A stretch of DNA of 64,000 nucleotides from Seleniivibrio sp. (GTDB taxonomy: Bacteria > Chrysiogenota > Deferribacteres > Deferribacterales > Geovibrionaceae): positions 1-64,000 of the forward strand of contig NZ_JAJOIL010000026.1 of the NCBI RefSeq assembly GCF_021209385.1. The letters run 5' to 3'. The notes beneath the pieces were generated by a model. The model did not search any database and was not told the DNA's origin. It saw only the letters and a list, made by a program, of their open reading frames with translations. How positions within the stretch are numbered: position 1 is the first letter of the stretch; every line of letters starts with the position of its first letter. A program made the translations under genes and the position numbers. Shown in pieces: positions 1-8,876 of the stretch.

Positions 1-2
1 AA

Positions 3-95
3 CAGGCATCAAAGAAGTGGACTATGCCGCTGAGGGACTGGCTGCCTGCCATGAACCGTTTCATCATGGAATACGGCGAAAGGGCTAATGCGTAA
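3..95 (+). CDS. 3' end of an unidentified gene (partial)
   Basis: The window opens inside an open frame that ends at a TAA at 93-95; about 30 residues are visible, containing the string KKWTMPLRDWLPAMNRF. A second frame also runs open to a TAA at 86-88, so the frame choice is a judgement based on composition. The short tail is loosely reminiscent of the end of an asparagine-synthase-like protein but is too short to assign. It points toward the truncated glycosyltransferase on the opposite strand. Confidence 0.3.
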   Translation, partial: QASKKWTMPLRDWLPAMNRFIMEYGERANA

Positions 96-125
96 AACGG
101 CACTTACACAAAACTATTTACAGGG

Positions 126-449
126 TCAATTTTCAGTTTCCAGCATGTTATGCATGAAGAGTACATCCTGATAAAAAGTGTCTCCGTTGCCGAAAGAAAG
201 ATCTATCCTGTTTTTGCGGCAGAACTTTTCATACCCTTCAGCGTAAGCGCGTCTTCTATTCTCCTTTCCGGGAATTAATGAAAAGAAAGTTTTAGTATGA
301 ACACCTGAATCAATGAGATCTGAATTACATCTTGCACTATAAAGATAAACATCATGACCAGACTGTCTGAAAACGCGCATCTGTTCAGCAATAATGCGGG
401 ATGCCCCGTTGCGACCAAGTATCTTTCTTTGTGCAAAAGCTATTCTCAT
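126..449 (-). pseudogene. truncated glycosyltransferase (GT4-like N-terminal domain only)
   Basis: The 107-residue product starts MRIAFAQRKILGRNGASR and resembles the N-terminal half of family 4 glycosyltransferases: a first beta strand, a glycine-rich turn, and a helix before VYLYSA. Full-length members run to about 350 residues; this frame stops with TGA after HNMLETEN, and the two other frames beyond it close within a few codons, so a simple frameshift does not restore the rest. I chose the ATG at 447-449 because GGGGAG precedes it at good spacing; an upstream TTG at 464 is in frame. Most likely a remnant left by a deletion, next to another sugar-transfer gene. Confidence 0.6.
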
Positions 450-574
450 ATACGCTCCCCGCAAATCAGCCTACTCATAATCTAGCATAAAATAATTTTA
501 CACTAAACATCTTTTCCCACTAAACATTGATAAAAATGAACCGATACATTAGTATATAAAAACAGAGGTGAGTA

Positions 575-838
575 ATGAGACCTTCGATGGAATTCATGAG
601 TAATGTTTGTTCTGTGCTGGGACACATTAACAAGAATATTGAAGAAACAAAAATTGCCCTGCTGTTGGAAAAAAAGATGGAATCCGGCGGCGAGACATAT
701 AATCTTGTGCTGAAAGGTCAGAACGAAGCGGATGTTTTCACACTCGCAAGCGACCTTACGGATGAACAGCTTAAATGGTATGTTTTCGGTCTTGGTGACG
801 GAATGGGGCTTAAACCAGAAAAGCTTGAAATAGCCTGA
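575..838 (+). CDS. small hypothetical protein (87 aa)
   Basis: The ATG follows a good AGAGGTG ribosome-binding site. The 87-residue product is soluble, with an N-terminal amphipathic helix (about residues 5-40), a beta-hairpin-like segment and a second helix around DLTDEQLKWYVFGLGDG. There is no signal peptide, membrane segment or cysteine cluster. I do not recognise the family. It stands alone between the glycosyltransferase remnant and the heptosyltransferase. Confidence 0.6.
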   Translation: MRPSMEFMSNVCSVLGHINKNIEETKIALLLEKKMESGGETYNLVLKGQNEADVFTLASDLTDEQLKWYVFGLGDGMGLKPEKLEIA

Positions 839-913
839 AGTCCCCCGACTGCATAACCTTTTCACTTCATATTTTTCTATTCATCTGATATTCTCCTCTT
901 CATCGGAGGCGGA

Positions 914-1933
914 ATGAAATTTCTTTTGATACAGCTATATCAGACTGGCGATGTTGCTCTCACCACACATATTCCCAGAGAACTGAAAAAATATTATCCC
1001 GACGCAGAGATAGATTTCCTGACGTTTAAGGCGAACAGACCTGTTGTGGAAAACAATCCGAACATAAGAAACATACTGACCACTGAGCGTAAAGGCGGAA
1101 TAAGAGAGATGGCGCGGATCATTAAAGAGGTGCGCGGCAACAGATACGACGCGATTCTGGACTTTCACAATAACCCCAGAACGGCTTATATTACCTTTTT
1201 GAGCGGAGCAAAATATAAGGTATGCTACGGCAATTCGCCCCGCAAATTTTTCTATAACACTCCGGTGAAAGTTTATGACGGATGCCCTGGAGTTATAAAA
1301 CTCTCCCTTACAGCACCCTTCATAAAAAACTTCGACCCTTCAAAGCTCAATGCAAAACCGGAAGTTTTTCCATCTGCATCGGCTTCGGCAAGTGCGGAAG
1401 AGATACTGAAATCTTTCGGCATATCACATTCCGACTTTCTGGTGACAATGTCGCCAACACATAAAAGGGACACAAGACGCTGGAAGTTTGAGCATTTCAT
1501 GGATACTGCCGAATATCTTGTAAAAGAGCACAGCGCAAAGGTTCTCATCACATACGGTCCCGGCGAAAAAGAATACATCACAGACAGAATTACTCAAATG
1601 CCTAAAAACGTTTTTCTTATGCCCCAGACAAATCTTTCGGAATTTATAGCAGTGATAGGCAAAGCGAAACTGCACATCGGCAACGATTCCGCACCGCATC
1701 ATATCGCCACCGGACAGAATGTCCCCACGTTCATAGTGATAGGTTCCACATCCCCGCACTGGGTATTCCCGTCACCGGAACACACATACGCCAACGCGGG
1801 ACTGGAATGTCAGCCATGTCTGAAAAGCACATGCAGAATATCGCCGGAAATCCCATGTATGTCTCAATTCGGTTTTAAAGATATCAAAGAAAAGCTGAAC
1901 ACATTCATAAAGAAACAAAAAAGCCGGTCATAA
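914..1933 (+). CDS. glycosyltransferase family 9, ADP-heptose:LPS heptosyltransferase-like
   Basis: Members of this family move heptose from ADP-heptose onto the lipopolysaccharide inner core on the cytoplasmic face of the inner membrane. The 339-residue length is normal. The N-terminus (MKFLLIQLYQTGDVALTTHI) matches the family's first Rossmann strand with the GD pair, and the nucleotide-binding half shows HIGNDSAPHHIATG followed by a PTFIVIGSTSPHW segment. C-terminal cysteines (ECQPCLKSTC) are common in the family. GGAGG precedes the ATG. The stop codon lies in the loop of a terminator hairpin. Sugar specificity (heptosyltransferase I, II or other) cannot be told from the sequence. Confidence 0.85.
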   Translation: MKFLLIQLYQTGDVALTTHIPRELKKYYPDAEIDFLTFKANRPVVENNPNIRNILTTERKGGIREMARIIKEVRGNRYDAILDFHNNPRTAYITFLSGAKYKVCYGNSPRKFFYNTPVKVYDGCPGVIKLSLTAPFIKNFDPSKLNAKPEVFPSASASASAEEILKSFGISHSDFLVTMSPTHKRDTRRWKFEHFMDTAEYLVKEHSAKVLITYGPGEKEYITDRITQMPKNVFLMPQTNLSEFIAVIGKAKLHIGNDSAPHHIATGQNVPTFIVIGSTSPHWVFPSPEHTYANAGLECQPCLKSTCRISPEIPCMSQFGFKDIKEKLNTFIKKQKSRS

Positions 1934-1943
1934 GACCGGCTTT
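1915..1943. terminator. bidirectional intrinsic terminator between convergent genes
   Basis: Nine-base arms AAGCCGGTC (1921-1929) and GACCGGCTT (1934-1942) enclose a 4-base loop. On the minus strand the stem is followed by TTTTTTGTTT, a strong U-tract for the operon ending at 1955. On the plus strand the tail is a short TTT, and the loop holds the stop codon of the glycosyltransferase gene. Confidence 0.8.
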
Positions 1944-1954
1944 GCCATTTGCAA

Positions 1955-3127
1955 TTACATCAAGCTTCCGTCACTTCGCATGTGAGAATTTCGCAGAAGC
2001 GTGAAACGAACGTCACGCCCGTATGCTGTGTTTATCTTTGCAACCAACGGTTTAACAGCCTCTTTGAAAGCCGTTCTTTGTGATTTTGGCAATTTCAGGT
2101 TGGGCGATGTAAACGTCAGAGGATTGAGGAACTTGCCATATTGCTTGATACGGTAGTCAAGGTGCGGTCCGGTTGATATACCAGTGGAACCGACATAACC
2201 GATAACAGAGCCTTGTGAAACCTTGGATCCTTTTCTTATCTTTGCAAATTTTGAAAGATGCAGATAAAGAGTCTCATACCCGTTCAGGTGGCGTATCTTC
2301 ACATAGTTGCCGTTGAACTGGTTGTATTCTCTGTTCAGAACAACGCCGTCTGATGTTGCATGTATGGGAGTGCCAACAGGAGCTGCGTAATCAACGCCGT
2401 GGTGCGGGATGTATCTGTTAAGAACCGGGTGGAGTCTTTTTCCGGTGTATGTTGATGATATTCTTGTGAATTTGAGAGGTGCCTTAAGGAAGCCTTTTTT
2501 GAGTGATTTACCATCAACGTCATAGTAGCCTTTTACTCCGTTATACTCATAATAGAGTGCGCGAAGGAAACGTCCCTGATTCACAAAATCTGCCGCAAGA
2601 ATCTTTCCGTAACCGATGAATCTGTCCTTGGCAAACTTTTTTTCTACCAGAACAGAGAAGGAATCACCCTTACGAAGAGCATGGAAGAAGTCAATCTCCC
2701 ACTCGTAAATATCTGCAAGCATAAAAGCCAGCTCTATACCCTCGCCGGCTTTCACCATGGCATCGGTAAGGCTGGATTCAACCACTCCGTGGGCAATAGT
2801 TGTCACAGTATGCACAGGGTGATTAGTCACCTCAAGATTGAAATCATCATCAAGGAGATTAACTGAAATATCTGTCAGACTGTCGGGGGAGATTGTAACG
2901 GAAGCGGGGCTAATTTTGACAATAGTACCTATTCTGAGTGTAAAATCGGGAACAACCCTTTTGATCTCTTTTTCAAGGTTTAAAATTGTTGCGGCTGACA
3001 GTTTATCTGAAAATATTGAAAAAAGACTTTCGCCTGTTTGAATCTTATGTATTTTATCTGAAGCATTTGCTGAAAAAACCGTGAACAATAGCATTAAAAA
3101 GACAAGTAAAACCCTACGCTGCTGCAT
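1955..3127 (-). CDS. LysM and M23-family murein endopeptidase
   Basis: Secreted peptidase of the LytM/M23 class, which cuts peptide cross-links in peptidoglycan. The 390-residue protein has a signal peptide (about 1-22, ending SANA), a LysM segment (about 25-70, IQTGESLFSIF) and a C-terminal M23 domain (about 240-345). Both zinc motifs are intact: HHGVDYA (HxxxD) and LHLSK (HxH). The architecture resembles MepM-type endopeptidases. I chose the ATG at 3127 because AGGAGGAAAA lies just upstream; a longer frame begins inside the dedA gene. The start overlaps the dedA stop by 14 bases, so it is probably the last gene of the long minus-strand operon. Confidence 0.88.
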   Translation of the reverse strand: MQQRRVLLVFLMLLFTVFSANASDKIHKIQTGESLFSIFSDKLSAATILNLEKEIKRVVPDFTLRIGTIVKISPASVTISPDSLTDISVNLLDDDFNLEVTNHPVHTVTTIAHGVVESSLTDAMVKAGEGIELAFMLADIYEWEIDFFHALRKGDSFSVLVEKKFAKDRFIGYGKILAADFVNQGRFLRALYYEYNGVKGYYDVDGKSLKKGFLKAPLKFTRISSTYTGKRLHPVLNRYIPHHGVDYAAPVGTPIHATSDGVVLNREYNQFNGNYVKIRHLNGYETLYLHLSKFAKIRKGSKVSQGSVIGYVGSTGISTGPHLDYRIKQYGKFLNPLTFTSPNLKLPKSQRTAFKEAVKPLVAKINTAYGRDVRFTLLRNSHMRSDGSLM

Positions 3128-3728
3128 TTTTCCTCCTTTTTTTGTGCCAGATAACATAAAGGATAACAATAACCGTTAAGACACATAATGTAATTATAGT
3201 AATCGGATGCAAATTTGATTTGATTAGCTCAATATTGTTTCCGACGAAATATCCGAGGATGGCAAGGATAACAACCCATATTCCGGCACCGAGAGAGGTA
3301 AAGAAGATGAACTTAGGCATATTCATGCTGGCAAGCCCTGCGGGAAAGGAGATATACTGTCTTACACCAGGAATGAGACGACCGACAAAAGTGGTTATCT
3401 CCCCATGCACTTTAAAATAATTCTCCATCTTATCAAGACGTTCAACCGGCATAAAAAGATATCTGCCGTATTTGACCAGAAGCGCTCTGCCCATAAACAC
3501 CGCAAGATAGTAGTTCACAAGCGCCCCGATGATGGAGCCTGTGACACCGCTTATGACAACAAGATAGATATTCATTTTTCCCTGCGCGGCAAGGTAGCCC
3601 GCAGGCGGAACAACGACTTCGCTGGGAAAAGGGACAAAGGAGCTTTCAAGAGCCATCATGATTACTATTCCGGCATAACCCATGTTATGCACTGCGTTCA
3701 GAACAAACTGTACGAAAGTGTCAAGCAT
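3114..3728 (-). CDS. DedA family membrane protein
   Basis: DedA proteins are polytopic inner-membrane proteins implicated in lipid carrier/phospholipid transport and membrane homeostasis. The 204-residue product shows the typical early motif ESSFVPFPSEVVVPPAGYLA, the later arginine-containing GRLIPGVRQYISFPAG, and several hydrophobic helices, ending with a basic tail (KKRRKN). The ATG overlaps the recN stop by 8 bases, suggesting translational coupling. Substrate not inferable. Confidence 0.88.
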   Translation of the reverse strand: MLDTFVQFVLNAVHNMGYAGIVIMMALESSFVPFPSEVVVPPAGYLAAQGKMNIYLVVISGVTGSIIGALVNYYLAVFMGRALLVKYGRYLFMPVERLDKMENYFKVHGEITTFVGRLIPGVRQYISFPAGLASMNMPKFIFFTSLGAGIWVVILAILGYFVGNNIELIKSNLHPITIITLCVLTVIVILYVIWHKKRRKNAAA

Positions 3729-5373
3729 CCTTCATATCCTCTATCATCTCCCTTGCCTGCTGCACAGCGGACGGTGTGTCGTTTCCGGCTATCATCTGCG
3801 CCAGTACTGCAAGGCGTGTATTCCCGTCTATCTCGTTTATCTCTGTTCTGGCAAGTCCGGTGTCGGCTGCCTTGGTGATATGCAGATGTTTTCTCCCCGC
3901 ACATGCTACAACAGGCAGGTGTGTAATAACAATCACCTGTCTGGCGTTTGCCACTTTTTTCAGCTTAACAGCGACCTGCTTGGCAGTTTTCCCGCTTATT
4001 CCGGTGTCGATCTCGTCAAAAACAAGGGTCTGCACCCTGTCTTTTTCGGCAAAAACCTCTTTCATAGCGAGCATCACGCGGGAAATTTCACCGCCTGACG
4101 CAACCTTCTGAATAGGTCCCGGTTCAAAACCTCTGTTGGTGCTGATATGGAATTCCGCCTTCAGCCCTGCGGACGCATCCATATCCTCAGTATTTTCAAA
4201 TACTACTTTAAAGACAGAGTTTTTCAGTTCCAGTTCATTTAAATTTTCAACTATTGATATTTCAATCATGTCTGCCGCTTTGCGGCGCGCTTTGTTCAAT
4301 ATTTCAGCTTTTGCCTCAAGCGTTTTTCTCAAAGCTCCAAGCTCTTTTTCAAGCTTGCCCAGACTGTCTTCGGAAAATTCCATCTCCGTAAGTCTGCTTC
4401 TGACCTTATCAGCAAACGCGCATACATCCGAAAGCTCAGGACCGTACTTTTTCATAAGGTTCTGGAGCTTGTATTTTCTGTCCACAAGCCTGTCCAGTTC
4501 GTCGGGGTCAGTGTCGGAAGCGTCCGCAACTGATTCGATATTCGCCATGATATCATTGAGCAGATATGTCATCTCTGACAACTGATCAGCCGCCTTACTA
4601 ATTGTTTCGCTGTATTTGGAGATGCCGTTCAAAGCCGCCGCCGCCGAGGTAACAAGCTCGTAAGCGTTCACCTCACCGTCGCGGAGAAGCTGTAAAGACT
4701 TCGTTGAGTTCTCAAGTATTTTTGAAAGGTTTGAAAGAACGTTTATCCTGTCGTCTATTCTGGAATCATCGTCCGGGTTTATCTTAAGTTCGTCTATTTC
4801 GCCTATCTGAAACTCAAGCATATCCTTTTCGCGGAGGAAAAGCTGTCTGTCCGCCTTTATCTTCGCTATTCGGGAAACAAGTTCCCTGTAGCCGCCGTAA
4901 CACTCGGCATATGCATCTTTCGGCTCCTGCGGAACAAGGCTGTCGATGAAGCCCATATGAGTTGCGCTGTCCAGAAGCTGCTGATGTTCGTGCTGTCCGT
5001 GTATATCGCAGAAGGAAGCTGTAATCTCCCTCAGCTGTTCAACGGTTGCCATGCGCCCGTTGATGAATATTCTGTTCTTGCCTGCTTTGTCTATCTCGCG
5101 GCGGATTATTATGCCGTCCTCTGTTTCAAACTGTTCAGCAAGCTCCTGCGGAACATCCTGAGCACCTAAGAATTCCGCCTCGACGGTTATCTTCTTTTCG
5201 GGGTCGCGGAAGAGCGTCCTGCTGAATCTCGCTCCCAGAACAAGGCTCAAAGCGCCTATGAATACAGATTTGCCTGCTCCGGTCTCACCTGTGATGATAT
5301 TCAGCCCGTCGGTGAACTCCACTGAAACGGATTCTATCACTGAAAGGTTTTCAACCCGAAGCATACTCAGCAC
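3721..5373 (-). CDS. recN: DNA repair protein RecN
   Basis: SMC-like ATPase acting in double-strand-break repair. The 550-residue protein (family usual 550-570) has Walker A GETGAGKS near residue 35, a long coiled-coil middle with a hinge, the ABC-type signature SGGEISRVMLA, and Walker B VLVFDEIDTGISG. The start is GTG at 5373 (matching the usual MLxxLxIxN start of the family, and overlapping the nadK stop by 7 bases) or ATG at 5364. The nadK-recN order is common in bacteria. Confidence 0.93.
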   Translation of the reverse strand: MLSMLRVENLSVIESVSVEFTDGLNIITGETGAGKSVFIGALSLVLGARFSRTLFRDPEKKITVEAEFLGAQDVPQELAEQFETEDGIIIRREIDKAGKNRIFINGRMATVEQLREITASFCDIHGQHEHQQLLDSATHMGFIDSLVPQEPKDAYAECYGGYRELVSRIAKIKADRQLFLREKDMLEFQIGEIDELKINPDDDSRIDDRINVLSNLSKILENSTKSLQLLRDGEVNAYELVTSAAAALNGISKYSETISKAADQLSEMTYLLNDIMANIESVADASDTDPDELDRLVDRKYKLQNLMKKYGPELSDVCAFADKVRSRLTEMEFSEDSLGKLEKELGALRKTLEAKAEILNKARRKAADMIEISIVENLNELELKNSVFKVVFENTEDMDASAGLKAEFHISTNRGFEPGPIQKVASGGEISRVMLAMKEVFAEKDRVQTLVFDEIDTGISGKTAKQVAVKLKKVANARQVIVITHLPVVACAGRKHLHITKAADTGLARTEINEIDGNTRLAVLAQMIAGNDTPSAVQQAREMIEDMKDA

Positions 5374-6227
5374 TGAACACCGCCCCAGCCGAGCTTTTCG
5401 CGGATAAGAGCGTAATAGTTCTTATCCTTCGGCACTATAAGCTGTGTGCATGTGCTGGCTTTCTTCACGGTTATGGTCTTTTCCGTATCAAGCTGGCGGT
5501 ATATCTGACCGTCAAAAGTAATTGAAACCTTTTCGTTTCCGGTTTTTATGCGGATCTCGACTTCGCTGTCGTCTGAAATCACGATCGGTCTGTTTGAAAG
5601 CCCCTGCGGACAGATGGGTGTTATCACCATGGTCTCAAGACTGGGATGAACAATGGGACCGCCCGCGGCAAGGCTGTATGCAGTGGAACCTGTCGGGGTC
5701 GCCACTATAAGCCCGTCGGCTCTGTATTCGTTAACAAGAACTTTATTGATGTATAAAGACATTTCAATGATACGCGCCACGTCTGACTTGTTTATCACAA
5801 GGTCATTCAGCACGTCTATCTCAAGGACTTTTTCGTCCTCTTCCAGAAGGTGTGAATGGAGCTTCATCCGTCTTTCCAGCCTGTAATCGCCGTCCAGAAC
5901 GGATTTCAGAGTGGCAAGAGCATCCGATGCCCTAGTTTCGGTAAGGAAACCGAGCCTGCCGAGGTTTACACCGAGTATGGGCGTTTCTTTCATACCGAGT
6001 ATGCGGACTGCTGAGATGAGCGTTCCGTCACCGCCAAGCACCACAACAAGGTCGGATTTTTCCCTTATCTCATTGTCGGTGTTATATACTTTCTCGCCCA
6101 GCACTTCCGCTGTGCGTTTCTCTTTCAAAATCGTAACGCCGCGCTCTGTCAGAAAGGAGATCATCTCCTCCAGAAGCGGGCGAACCCTGTCACCGTGGGG
6201 TTTGGCGACTATAGCTATGGTTTTCAT
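5367..6227 (-). CDS. nadK: NAD kinase
   Basis: Phosphorylates NAD to NADP in the cytoplasm. The product (286 residues) shows the diagnostic GGDGT motif (VVLGGDGTLIS), NLGRLGFLTE, and the NAD-site block DGLIVATPTGSTAYSLAAGG. The start was set at the ATG at 6227 (MKTIAIVAKPHGD), preceded by AGGGTGGT; a longer frame reaches 6266 but has no support. It overlaps the end of tlyA by 38 bases and the recN start by 7. Confidence 0.93.
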   Translation of the reverse strand: MKTIAIVAKPHGDRVRPLLEEMISFLTERGVTILKEKRTAEVLGEKVYNTDNEIREKSDLVVVLGGDGTLISAVRILGMKETPILGVNLGRLGFLTETRASDALATLKSVLDGDYRLERRMKLHSHLLEEDEKVLEIDVLNDLVINKSDVARIIEMSLYINKVLVNEYRADGLIVATPTGSTAYSLAAGGPIVHPSLETMVITPICPQGLSNRPIVISDDSEVEIRIKTGNEKVSITFDGQIYRQLDTEKTITVKKASTCTQLIVPKDKNYYALIREKLGWGGVQC

Positions 6228-7014
6228 ACACCACCCTGCTGACGATGCTTTGGATATCCGGTTCATCTAATTGAACATTGTACCGAAAATATACGAGATA
6301 TTCAATATTTCCTTTGGCACCTTTTATGGGCGAAGTGCAAAGCCCGAAAAACGTGAATCCGCTCTCCGCGCCCCATGTGATTACCTGACTAATCACTCTT
6401 TCATGCACAGACCTGTCAAATACTATACCGCCTCTGCCGACCTCGTTCCTCTCCGCCTCAAACTGCGGTTTGATGAGAAACACCGCCTCGGAATCTTCTT
6501 TGCAGAACTGTACGCAGGCGGGAATTATCATTGAAAGCGAAATGAATGAAACGTCGCATACGAAAATATCCGCCTTTGCGCCTATGGTCTCATATGGAAT
6601 TATTCTGAAGTTTGTGGCGTCAAGAACCGTCACTCGTTCGTCGCGTGCCAGACGCGGGTCAAGCTGTCCTTTTCCGGTATCCACGGCAAATATTTTCGCC
6701 GCTCCCGCATTAAGAGCCACGTCGGTGAAACCGCCTGTGGATGCGCCTATATCTATTACTGTTTTGTCTTTGAAATCTATCAGGAATTCGTCCGCCGCCT
6801 TCTCAAGCTTGAGCCCGCCGCGGCTGGCGAATTTATTGTGAGCTTTCAGTCTTACAACGCTGTCGACAGGAAACATCTGTCCCGGTTTATCTGCCCTGTG
6901 GTCGTCAACAACCACAAGACCTGCCATAACAAATCTCGCCGCCTCGTCCGTTGTCTCCGCCAGATCAAGCTGAATCAGAAGATTGTCAATGCGATCCTTT
7001 TTGGGTTTCTGCAT
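6190..7014 (-). CDS. tlyA: TlyA family rRNA (cytidine-2'-O)-methyltransferase
   Basis: Predicted SAM-dependent 2'-O-methyltransferase of rRNA. The 274-residue protein has an N-terminal S4 RNA-binding domain (about 1-65) followed by an FtsJ/RrmJ-like domain: SAM-binding VIDIGASTGGFTD, an early lysine in SRGGLKLEKA, an aspartate in VCDVSFISL, and a lysine in FLIKPQFE, consistent with the family's catalytic tetrad. The tlyA-nadK-recN order is a familiar cluster. The neighbouring dxs ends 3 bases upstream. Assigning rRNA target sites would need experiment. Confidence 0.88.
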   Translation of the reverse strand: MQKPKKDRIDNLLIQLDLAETTDEAARFVMAGLVVVDDHRADKPGQMFPVDSVVRLKAHNKFASRGGLKLEKAADEFLIDFKDKTVIDIGASTGGFTDVALNAGAAKIFAVDTGKGQLDPRLARDERVTVLDATNFRIIPYETIGAKADIFVCDVSFISLSMIIPACVQFCKEDSEAVFLIKPQFEAERNEVGRGGIVFDRSVHERVISQVITWGAESGFTFFGLCTSPIKGAKGNIEYLVYFRYNVQLDEPDIQSIVSRVVYENHSYSRQTPR

Positions 7015-7016
7015 TG

Positions 7017-8873
7017 TCAGATATGTTTAACGATATTGTCCAGAATGCTTTCAGCATCAAGCTGTATAAGCTTTCTGAGGCTGTTGTGATCGCCGTGTTC
7101 GACAAACAGATCGGGGATTCCGTGTTTGAGTATTTTAACGAGTACGCCCTTTTCCATCAGTATGTCGGCTATCTCGTCACCCGCTCCGCCTTTAACGCTT
7201 CCTTCCTCAACAGTGACAACCAATTTGGCACCGAGTGCAGCATCGGCTATTTTGTCCTTATTGAGAGGTTTCAGGAAACGGATGTTTACCAGAGTTGCCG
7301 AAATACCTTTTTCGGCAAGCGAGTTATAGACTTTATAAGCTTCGTCGAAGATATGCCCCGCCGAATAGATCACAACGTCTTTGCCGCTGCCGATTATTTC
7401 CGGCTCGCCGAGTTCAACAGGCGTAACGGGTATTTCGTCATAACTGCCAGCCTCGCCCCTTGCATAGCGGATGGACACGGGCGTATCCGTTTTTTCCGCC
7501 ATTCTGAGCATGGCTTCAAGTTCATGACCGTCTTTGGGAAGCATAACTGTGAAATTAGGCACCGTACGCAGGTATGAAATATCATACGCGCCGTGGTGTG
7601 TGGGTCCGTCTGCACCCACAAGTCCGCCCCTGTCCAGACAAAGGACAACGGGAAGGTTTTGCAGTGCGACATCGTGTATTATCTGGTCGTAAGCCCTCTG
7701 GGCAAACGTGGAGTATATTGCGACAAAAGGCTTTATGCCTGAGATAGCCATTCCCGCGGCAAACGTCACAGCATGCTGTTCCGCGATACCGACATCAAAG
7801 ACCCTGTCGGGGAATTTTGCCTCCATGAGGTTAAGCCCCGTTCCGTCCTTCATAGCGGCACTTACGGCAACAATCCGCGGGTTCTTTTCCGCCAGTTCCA
7901 GAAGTGTTTCGCCGAAAATATCAGTGAAAGATTTCTTTCCGCCGAGTTTTACGGATTTGCCTGTGGAGATGTCAAACGAAGCGACGCCATGGAATTTTGA
8001 CGGGTTCGCCTCCGCCGGAGCATAGCCGTTTCCCTTGCGGGTCATGACATGCACAAGTACAGGTCCGTCAACGTTCTGCGCGTTTTCCAGAGCGCGCACG
8101 ACCTCTTTTATCTTATGTCCCTGAACGGGACCGACATAGCGAAGTCCGAGTTCTTCAAACAGTATCCCGGGGGTGAAGAAGCCCACCATCCCCTCTTCCA
8201 TCTTTTTGGCAAGATGGAGAATTCTGTTTCCGAGGGGTTTTGTGGCAAGGTATTCCTGAACGTCCTTGCGCACCCTTGTATAGAATTTACCCGTCATCAT
8301 GTTCGACAGATAATGTGAAAATCCGCCTACGTTGGGGCTGATGGACATCTCGTTGTCGTTCAGCACCACTATCATGTTCTTATCCAGATGTCCGAGGTTG
8401 TTCAGCGCCTCGAAAGCCATCCCTGCGGTCATAGCACCGTCGCCTATAACTGAGACGACCTTGCGTTTTCTGCCTGTCAGCTCGTCGGCAACGTGCATAC
8501 CCAGTCCGGCAGATATGGATGTACTGGTGTGTCCCACTCCGAACGCGTCATATTTGGATTCGGATGGTTTTATGAAGCCTGATATGCCTTTATACTGCCG
8601 AAGAGAACAGAATCTGTCTTTTCTGTCGGTAAGTATTTTGTAGGCATAGGACTGGTGTCCCACATCCCACACTATGCGGTCGTTTTCCGGATCAAACACT
8701 TTCATAAGCCCGATTGTGAGTTCCACAACACCGAGGCTCGGCGCAAGGTGCCCGCCGGAAACCGAGCAGGTTTTTATTATTTTGTCCCGCACATCCTGAG
8801 CAAGTTCGTCAAGCTGTTCATAGCTCAACGTTTTAAGCTCAGACGGGAGATTCAGTCTGTCAAGCAGTGCCAT
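7017..8873 (-). CDS. dxs: 1-deoxy-D-xylulose-5-phosphate synthase
   Basis: Thiamine-diphosphate enzyme joining pyruvate and glyceraldehyde-3-phosphate, the first step of the MEP isoprenoid pathway. Length 618 is normal. Visible features are the thiamine-phosphate motif GDGAMTAGMAFEALNN with a closing NDNEMSIS, the central transketolase domain (GIAEQHAVTFAAGMA) and the C-terminal transketolase domain. It sits directly downstream of ispA (3-base gap), so isoprenoid precursor and prenyl chain synthesis are co-transcribed. Confidence 0.95.
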   Translation of the reverse strand: MALLDRLNLPSELKTLSYEQLDELAQDVRDKIIKTCSVSGGHLAPSLGVVELTIGLMKVFDPENDRIVWDVGHQSYAYKILTDRKDRFCSLRQYKGISGFIKPSESKYDAFGVGHTSTSISAGLGMHVADELTGRKRKVVSVIGDGAMTAGMAFEALNNLGHLDKNMIVVLNDNEMSISPNVGGFSHYLSNMMTGKFYTRVRKDVQEYLATKPLGNRILHLAKKMEEGMVGFFTPGILFEELGLRYVGPVQGHKIKEVVRALENAQNVDGPVLVHVMTRKGNGYAPAEANPSKFHGVASFDISTGKSVKLGGKKSFTDIFGETLLELAEKNPRIVAVSAAMKDGTGLNLMEAKFPDRVFDVGIAEQHAVTFAAGMAISGIKPFVAIYSTFAQRAYDQIIHDVALQNLPVVLCLDRGGLVGADGPTHHGAYDISYLRTVPNFTVMLPKDGHELEAMLRMAEKTDTPVSIRYARGEAGSYDEIPVTPVELGEPEIIGSGKDVVIYSAGHIFDEAYKVYNSLAEKGISATLVNIRFLKPLNKDKIADAALGAKLVVTVEEGSVKGGAGDEIADILMEKGVLVKILKHGIPDLFVEHGDHNSLRKLIQLDAESILDNIVKHI

Positions 8874-8876
8874 ATA

